From assembly GCA_963931865.1 (NCBI GenBank), contig OZ007505.1, positions 8,925,415 through 8,989,414 on the forward strand: DNA of 64,000 nucleotides, given 5' to 3'. A model generated the notes under the pieces. The model was not told where the DNA came from and made no database searches. It saw nothing but the letters and a program-made list of their open reading frames with translations. The stretch is from Axinella damicornis (taxonomy: Eukaryota; Porifera; Demospongiae; Axinellida; Axinellidae). Shown piece by piece: positions 57,305-64,000 of this stretch (positions within the stretch are counted from its first letter, which is position 1; each line of letters starts with the position of its first letter). The position numbers were made by a program, and so were the translations under genes.

Positions 57305-57504
57305 NNNNNNNNNNNNNNNNNNNNNNNNNNNNNNNNNNNNNNNNNNNNNNNNNNNNNNNNNNNNNNNNNNNNNNNNNNNNNNNNNNNNNNNNNNNNNNNN
57401 NNNNNNNNNNNNNNNNNNNNNNNNNNNNNNNNNNNNNNNNNNNNNNNNNNNNNNNNNNNNNNNNNNNNNNNNNNNNNNNNNNNNNNNNNNNNNNNNNNNN
57501 NNNN
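57305..57504. other. Assembly gap (200 N)
   Basis: Exactly 200 N. It falls where B and C have their poly-C runs before exon 8, and takes the exon 8 acceptor's pyrimidine tract with it. The length is probably a placeholder. Confidence 0.97.
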
Positions 57505-58130
57505 GGTAACTTCCCAATTCTGGAATATGCTTTACCCTTGCTGTTTCGCCTGTTAGTGAAAGGGGATCCAGTGGGTGTTGTCCGCAATACTGCCCTCAGT
57601 CTGGTGCAGGCACGGAGAGCAGAACACAGATCAACGAAGGTGAGTAAGTCATCACTGTAACACGGGCAGGTCACTCTAATAAGCACCACAGTCACAGCTG
57701 AGCTGCAATCTTGCACCTTGACCCCGTATACTAAGGAAGGGTTGGAGTCAAGCTTCAAAAGTCAGCAGCATGGTCAACTGACTGCTGGCACACATGAGGC
57801 CCTCAGAGGGGTCTATGAATCTCCTTAAATCAAAAAGCTCGAGGGCCTTCGTCCCCGACATATGTTTAGTGGGGGGCTGGCCGCCCCACTTCTACATTTA
57901 GTGGGGGGGTGCATGCCGAAAACTGACCAAATTTTTGGGGTTTTCCCACAAGGTTGTCCCTAAGCCCTCTGAAGTCATTTAGGTCACTTTTTGGACAGAT
58001 AAGAAGCCCTACAAATGCATAGGGTCTGAATGACGTCTATAGATGTCATTGGGGCTTAAGGGATTAAGTGCATAGTTTTAAATAAACACATACTTCCTTC
58101 CTGTCCTTACATATCAATTAATTAGCGCAT

Positions 58131-58545
58131 ATGCCTAAAAGAAATGCTGACATGTGGATTTGTGTTCGTGAGTTAGTGAGACACTACGACAGATCGTGCA
58201 GAAGCACCCAGCCCTCTCAAAGCTACACTGCATGGATAGCGAACACTTACATGACAACTCTTGTGGGACGTAGCCTACTACGTACCACCTCTCCGTTTGC
58301 AAGGCACACACTGTGGCAAAATGGACGCGGCCATCGTTTCTGTCCTCGCGTGTAAGTTGAAGAATCTCGCCACTGACATGCAGTAGGGGACCACACTCCC
58401 TTGTAGATATGGTGACTTCGCACAACGCTCTTGTGCAGGTACACAGCATCTTCGTCAGCTTGCCATGGTCGGGATCCATTGCCGCTAATAAGCGCATACT
58501 CATAATAAGCACACACTTTCTTGCTGCTGCATGCGATAAGTGCAT
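58131..58545 (-). pseudogene. Possible HIRAN-like domain fragment in D intron 8
   Basis: The minus strand reads ILQLTREDRNDGRVHFATVC and, after a frame change, ANGEVV, then VVGYVPQELS. This resembles the 'AVAV...VGHVPR.IS' pattern of HIRAN-like domains in some transposon-linked proteins. It is short, frameshifted and inside an intron. The assignment is weak. Confidence 0.3.
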
Positions 58546-58649
58546 GCGCCTATTAACCAGTCTCTACGGAATTGACTCTATGGACAGTATCACTCAAAGT
58601 GTACTAAGCTAATCCCAACAGGTGTATACCCTCCCTGCCTCAGGTGCCT

Positions 58650-59043
58650 ATAGTCTGACGATTTTTCGCACGCGGGGGGAAAAATACGTCTGGTAATCTG
58701 CCCATTCCGTTTTGGTTCCGGTGTGCCGGCATTGTTCTATTTCAATTTAACTTGTGACGTAACGCAGGACTACATTCCGATAATCCGCAGCACGCGAGCT
58801 GTCCAAGAACATGGATGTTGATCGGCAGTCTCACTGGCCAGACTTTACATTCCACCGAGAAGGGAAGTAAAGTCTGGGAACCTGCCTATTCCATTTTGGT
58901 TCACGCAATTTGCACGTCACGTAAACGGAATGCTTACTTGCTTTATGTGGTCATGTTCAAACACTAGCAAAGTTCTTCACGCCTTCCTCCTGTTCTTTCC
59001 GAAGGCTAGAATAGCCTAGTCTCAAACAAGCGGCGTCAATTAT
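58650..59043. mobile_element. 394-bp insertion in D intron 8
   Basis: It interrupts a stretch colinear with B, between 'cctcaggtgcc' and 'caggcgcccgcacc'. It begins 'tatagtctgacg' and has internal repeats around 'ctgcccattccgttttggtt' and 'ctgcctattccattttggtt'. No coding sequence. Confidence 0.55.
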
Positions 59044-60053
59044 CAGGCGCCCGCACCATGAGCTGCACTATATGGCTATGAACCTGATGCCGCAGTTGCT
59101 CACTTTTACTGTAAGCGCTCTAAATTTGCACCACTCTAAATCTGCTTCTAAATTGATGATTCCGAAATGGTAATTTTGCATCAAACTTTATAAATTTACC
59201 TTGTGTCCATTCTATTGCTGTGTCGCTCGGTGATGTGCTCAGTGGCTGGCTTATCAGAAGCTGCAGAAAGGCAGCGATGTCACGGTGGATCCTTTGGAGT
59301 GCTCGCTGTCGCTACTTGTAAATCAATGGGCACTACAAGGTTTCCTCAATTCTGCTTGGAGTGGCTCTGCACTCAAACTCCAACGAATTGGCAGAGGTCT
59401 TAAAATTAAGATTGTATGTGTAAAGAAGGCTGTACAGGTAAGTCTTAGCAGCCGTAGCGGCTCGCACATGCGTTCTTGCGACAATTTCTAAGTATGTGTC
59501 ACATTTAGCGAAGTTTATCATTTATGCTGTCAGCATTTTACAGCTTTGATAAATGACAGCCAGGCATGAGCAGCTGAGAGATGATTACGAACTTGTCACC
59601 TCCTCAGCACAAGGATCTTCTTCAGCTGATGATTGACGCAACTGAAGAGGGAGAGGGTGGGGGAGACAGGAGGCTCACTGATGAGGAGATTGTTGTACAA
59701 TCCATCACATTCCTCGTGGCTGGTTATGAGGCGACCTCCAACACCCTGGCCTACACCTCCTACCTGCTGGCCCTGAACCCTGAGATACAGGAGAAACTCC
59801 AAACAACAATTGACGAGTACTTTGAAAATAACCCGGTGAGTGGTGGAGCTACTACACCACACCAGTGACGTGATGCTAGACATGCTATCATATCATGAAC
59901 CCGCCTCAGATGTGTACTGTCACATAATGAAACACTCCCTCAATCCCTCATCACACCTCACTCCCTCCCTTATCATGTCCTTGCTCCCTCTCACTTCCTC
60001 CCTCATCACCCCCTCACTCCTTCCGTCATCATCCCCTCACTTGCTCTGTCATC

Positions 60054-60282
60054 TAGTCTGGCAAAGCCAGACCTGGCACGCACATGAAGGTCTGATACCA
60101 AGCCCACACACGGCTTTGTCCCAGAGGTGTTTTAGCATTTATACATGCAGCAAGCACTTGGGCTTCATCGCTTGTTCTGAGATCTGATAGGCACTACACT
60201 CATGGTTGCAGTGGGACAAAACTGTCCCATAGACTTTGTTCCAGACCCTTTCCGTGTGTGAGGGTCTGGCTTCGACAGACTA
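60054..60282. mobile_element. 229-bp MITE with perfect 9-bp target duplication, D intron 9
   Basis: Begins TAGTCTGGC, ends with the inverse 'gacagacta', flanked by tctgtcatc at 60045-60053 and 60283-60291. Best-preserved copy of the element at 23675-23898. Confidence 0.85.
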
Positions 60283-61118
60283 TCTGTCATCATCCCTTCA
60301 CTCTCTCCCTCATCACCGCCCCACCTCCTCTCAGGCAGGATGCTTCCATGTACGATGCCATACAGGAGCTGCACTACCTGGACATGGTGGTTCAGGAGTC
60401 CCTCAGGGTGTACCCACCAGCACCACGGTATTGTCTCCTCCTTTAGCTCACCCACACCTCTCCATCCTCCCACTTCACTCCTCTTCTCCTTTTGCATAGC
60501 ATAAACACATACCGTAGTGGAGCTTTCAAAATTGACAGAGAACTAGTCGACGGCACAACACAGTCATGCTAGTCATGGGGACAGCTTTCATTCTCATTCG
60601 TTCAGGCCCTACTCTCAGACACAATTCCTATTTTTAAACCCTACTGTGGTTATTTGCTAACATGAGATAGATAGAGAGAGAGAATCAGTTGGAATTTGGC
60701 TAAGGCCTCTACATCAAACTGTTACATGCACCCTGTATGCTGCTCCTCTGCTGCGACTTGACTGACTAGGTCTTGAATTCTCTCAGCATCAGTAACTACC
60801 ACTAACCAAGCCTACTGCAAGGTGCCCTGTACAGCACTTATCCCGTATGCATGCTGTTCCTATAGACTATGCTTTAATAACATTTAATGTGTGACCTCAT
60901 AGGGGCTACCGTCAGTATAATAGATTTACGAATCCTTGATGAAATGCTAGTCTATCGAACACAGAAATGCTAGACGACTCCCAAGATGGCCTGATCCACT
61001 GTGACTGCGATGTGAAATGGATACATAGAATACGCAGGCAAGCCTCGCAGGATGCTGTTGCACTTCCAGATATAATTTGGCATGTGGGCAGACAAGATTG
61101 GTCAACATCCTAGGCTTG

Positions 61119-61282
61119 TAGCCTTGTTCGCAGGCCTACCCCGTTTTTTCTGTTCTTCGGTTTCCGTTGACAATAATACACGGATGTGGAAGGGCGTTTT
61201 TCGCCGCCCTTCCGTATCCGTGTATTATTGTCAATGGAAACCGAAGAACAGAAAAAACGGGGTAGGCCTGGGAACGAGGCTA
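61119..61282. mobile_element. 164-bp hairpin MITE with perfect 9-bp target duplication, D intron 10
   Basis: Nearly perfect arms ('ttttctgttcttcggtttcc' and inverse) with ends tagccttgttcgcaggc and gcctgggaacgaggcta. ctaggcttg flanks both sides (61110-61118, 61283-61291). B and C have the empty site, so it is a recent D-specific insertion. Confidence 0.9.
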
Positions 61283-61832
61283 CTAGGCTTGCACTCTCAC
61301 TTCCGACTCCGGTTGCATCCATCAACTGGCTAGCTGATGGCTTGCCCCAATAATAGGGCAGGCTCACCTTAGGACTTCATGGTCCTGATCATGTATCTTA
61401 TACACAATCCTGATGGTCAATTGAAAGGCACCGCCACAGTGGACAAATCTCATGTACACTAAGCGGTGCCTCAATATACCCTGAGCGTTGCTAGGCAGCT
61501 GTTGACATTAATTGACACTATGGTACAAGTCAGCTGTACCATGGCTTCGCTAGGGTATTATATATATGAGATTTGTACCTTTCATGCAGTAATGTATTCA
61601 CGAGGGCAAACATCCATGGTACAACTATTACATATTCATGAAGCAGCATAACCAAAGCCATCTGAAACCTATAAATTGGACGTTAGTCACATTTACCACC
61701 TAAAGACCCACTGCACGTACAGTCATACATCACTTTTCTGTGGCATTTCCAGTATACTAAAACGTGTGTCGCCATCTTGGTGTGCCATAATTACTTATGC
61801 CTAGATAGCAATTGTATTCAACACATACTTGT

Positions 61833-61908
61833 TAGCTTCGTTCCCAGGCCTTCTACACCTCCAGTTTTTAAGCGATCAAATACTGGACAATGCCTGGGAA
61901 CGAGGCTA
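61833..61908. mobile_element. TAGCCTCG-family MITE, D intron 10
   Basis: Ortholog of 25232-25307. Confidence 0.75.
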
Positions 61909-62264
61909 CATGCTTATAGCATTGTTGGTGCATTGGTGAGATCTCTAGCATGACGGCTATTTTCTACTTTCTTTCGTATTCTCTAACCATGTCAGTGGGT
62001 TTATGACTTGTGAGCATCGACTTATTTCCCACTTTGAGTAAACCCGGTATGTGTTTATTTCAGGACCACACGTCAAGCTCAGAAAACCATTGAGATCAGT
62101 GGAGTGACCTTTCCCAAGGGAACAGTGGTCACCATTCCTATTCACCTCCTCCACCACAACCCAGAGTTCTGGACAGACCCTGAAAAGTTTGATCCAGAAA
62201 GGTACTGTCTTCTCTCTGTCTCTCCCACATTGACCACCTTCTACACATCCTCATGATCACTCCA

Positions 62265-62370
62265 TGCACTTCTTCCCTCCTTCCTCCATACTGCCTCCAT
62301 CCTCCGTACTTCTTCCCTCCTTCCTCCATACTGCCTCCATCCTCCGTACTTCCCTCCTTCCTCCACACCC
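62265..62370 (+). repeat. Pyrimidine tandem repeat, D intron 11
   Basis: Shorter version of 25790-25980, sharing the 'ccatactgcctccat' variant with B and not with C. Confidence 0.7.
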
Positions 62371-63093
62371 ATCCCTCCTTCCCTTCTTCTCTTTCTCCCT
62401 CGCTTATTTTCTTTCTTTCTCCACCCTCCTCCTATACTCTTTACTCCCTCTCTCCCTCAGGTTTACTCCTGAGGAGAAGGCAAAGCGTCCCAATGTATAC
62501 CACATGCCTTTTGGTTGGGGTCCTCGCAACTGCATTGGGATGAGGTTTGCCCTCATGGAGGCTAAACTGGCTCTCATCGAGGTCCTGAAGAAGTTCACAT
62601 TTGTGCGGGCTCCAGAAACCGAGGTTAGTTTCCACTTTCATTGGAACCACACCTTAAGTTCCCAACCTCAACTATATACATGTACACCATGAGCAGACAT
62701 TCATCGCTAATCGACTGGAGGCAGAAAAGTGCTATGCTGAACCTTTTTGACCAGGCCTGTGGCCGGCTAGACATGTACTTTTTTTCTTGTATGAAACTTT
62801 ATGCATTAGGCATAGGATACATAATAGCATAATTATGCTAAATAGAAATGTACCCTGTTAATATTGCTAAGTATAACAATCTAACCAGGGAAAAGTAGTG
62901 CATATATAGGTAATTAAAGAACAGCAACGAACTAATTACATAGTATTACATAAATACTCTAACGGATGTCTTAAATAAGTTCAAGGAAGGTGCCGTCACT
63001 ACTTGTGTTCCTCAGGTTCCACTGAAGACTGTGGTTGGTGACTCCATGTCGCCCAAGAATGGAGTATACCTCTGGATAACCAGGAGGGAATGA

Positions 63094-64000
63094 ATTTCAG
63101 TGGGGAGGAGGAACTAAGCTGACTGACTTGTTGTGGTGAAGCTATTAGTGTTTTATGCCATAACCATACTGTAGAGTTATTACCGGCTTGTGCAATCCTC
63201 ACCATGGCAACATAAATACAATGTCCACCTTTGCTCAAGTGGTCTATAAAATTTCTTCATGCCCAGACCAACTATATTTACTCCTTGTTTCTCTGGCTGG
63301 TATTAAGGTTGTAGGGAAGTTTTGAGCGTCATTATAGCAGAGTTTTGATTATTGTGTAGCAGAAGTTGCCAACCACCATAGAACCAAGGGTGCATCGAGC
63401 CGCCAGAGGCGGCTCGATGCGCCCTTGATAGAACTCAAACACCTATTAAATTTCAAGACAGTATTCGACATTTTCATTTTTCAAATCTGTAAAGCTCAAG
63501 ACTTTCCATATTTCAAGACTTGGCCGTCAAAAGTAAAAGAAATTGATATCATAATAAAATTTCAAGCAAATAGTAACCACATGCACTCCTGCACTGCATG
63601 GTATAACTGGTACAACTCACCACATGTATGATAAGGCAGGTCCACGTCACTATCAGAATGATGCCGCTGCATGCATGGTCTTACTATCCTGAAAGCAGTG
63701 TGAAAATGAACTTTGGACAGTGTGCACAATGGAAGTGCATGAAGTACAATGGAAGAGTGCAATGGAAATGAAGAAACTTTAGTGACCCTTATGGGCTTTC
63801 ATACAGGATGTTATGATCCGGTGATTGCGTACAATAGTCTGACTGTTTCATTTTGTGATTCTTCTCAAAAGGTGTGCATGCATGGTGCTCTCCTCTAGTG
63901 GACAGTATCAATCAATTCTCATAAGGAAACTCACAGGACCAATGGTACAGTAATGTAGTAAAAATGTAGTGATTTTGTTATTGTGCAAATAGAAAGATTG
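63094..64000. other. 3' flank of P450 D
   Basis: The first part resembles the A and B 3' flanks. A perfect-looking palindrome at 63385-63427 (arm 'tgcatcgagccgcc') belongs with the hairpin at 26326-26366. Nothing coding was recognised to the window end. Confidence 0.6.
63385..63427. repeat. 43-bp palindrome with gccgcc/ggcggc core
   Basis: Arms 'caagggtgcatcgagccgcc' and inverse, with two internal mismatches. Possibly a minimal inverted-repeat element. Confidence 0.6.

Larger units (their letters stand above)
52556..63093 (+). pseudogene. Cytochrome P450 copy D, frameshifted in exon 7
   Basis: Thirteen exons: 52556-52641, 54882-54978, 55537-55589, 56055-56151, 56320-56436, 56498-56586, 56699-56864, 57506-57639, 59608-59835, 60339-60427, 62064-62201, 62461-62623 and 63016-63093. 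All motifs are present: EEWRKAR, AGYEAT, ESLR and [10 protein letters not shown]. Exon 5 lacks three codons, and exon 9 gains one because its acceptor moved. In exon 7 one base is missing near 56845 compared with B and C, bringing TAA at 56850-56852 into frame. Either D is a recent pseudogene or the base is a sequencing error: the other 12 exons are open with conserved splice sites. A 200-N gap removes the end of intron 7. The AATAAA of B and C is lost. Confidence 0.8.

Noticed and set aside
57144..57758. Open frames spanning the N gap
   Set aside because: Created by unknown bases; only exon 8 (57506-57639) within them is real.

Overview
The window is animal nuclear DNA. Genes have many short GT-AG introns, two C-terminal poly(A) signals are recognisable, and introns are dense with small transposons. 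It best fits a demosponge (Amphimedon-like). The reasons are a DEATH-NACHT-LRR receptor of the large sponge NLR type, clan-3-like cytochrome P450s in tandem, and a second gene starting with a CPCGEC motif that I recall from sponge-expanded families. The species call is inference.

Layout. (1) 1-7738: the last five exons of P450 copy A (+); its 5' exons lie before position 1, and a 2.6 kb Mutator-like element sits in the intron upstream. (2) 8951-14734: a complete NLR gene on the minus strand, rebuilt from five exons that are all joined by phase-1 introns. Its first exon encodes a 23-residue hydrophobic leader ending in a 2A motif (SGDIETNPGP). (3) 15943-26504: complete P450 copy B (+, 13 exons, 511 aa), divergent from the NLR. 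(4) 26505-29760: B 3' flank with a LINE fragment, then an orphan P450 exon 1 (E). (5) 29733-35053: repeats, including a foldback element carrying a RecQ-like helicase fragment. (6) 35054-37860: minus-strand gene F, sharing an unnamed ~200-residue module with the NLR. (7) 38978-49655: complete P450 copy C (+, 513 aa). (8) 52556-63093: P450 copy D (+), frameshifted in exon 7 and containing a 200-N gap. (9) 63094-64000: D 3' flank.

How it fits together. About 15 kb (14.8-29.76 kb, holding the B/NLR divergent promoter, B and orphan exon E) is a segmental duplicate of 37.83-52.67 kb (the C/F promoter, C and the first exon of D). The left breakpoint lies about 65 bp upstream of the NLR start codon, so near-identical divergent promoters now face an NLR in one copy and gene F in the other. 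B later acquired a D-like tract from exon 9 to about exon 12, probably by gene conversion. The P450s are predicted ER-membrane haem monooxygenases of unknown substrate. The NLR is a predicted immune sensor whose N-terminal 2A leader could produce two protein fates from one mRNA. No database search was possible; family calls rest on motifs read by eye.
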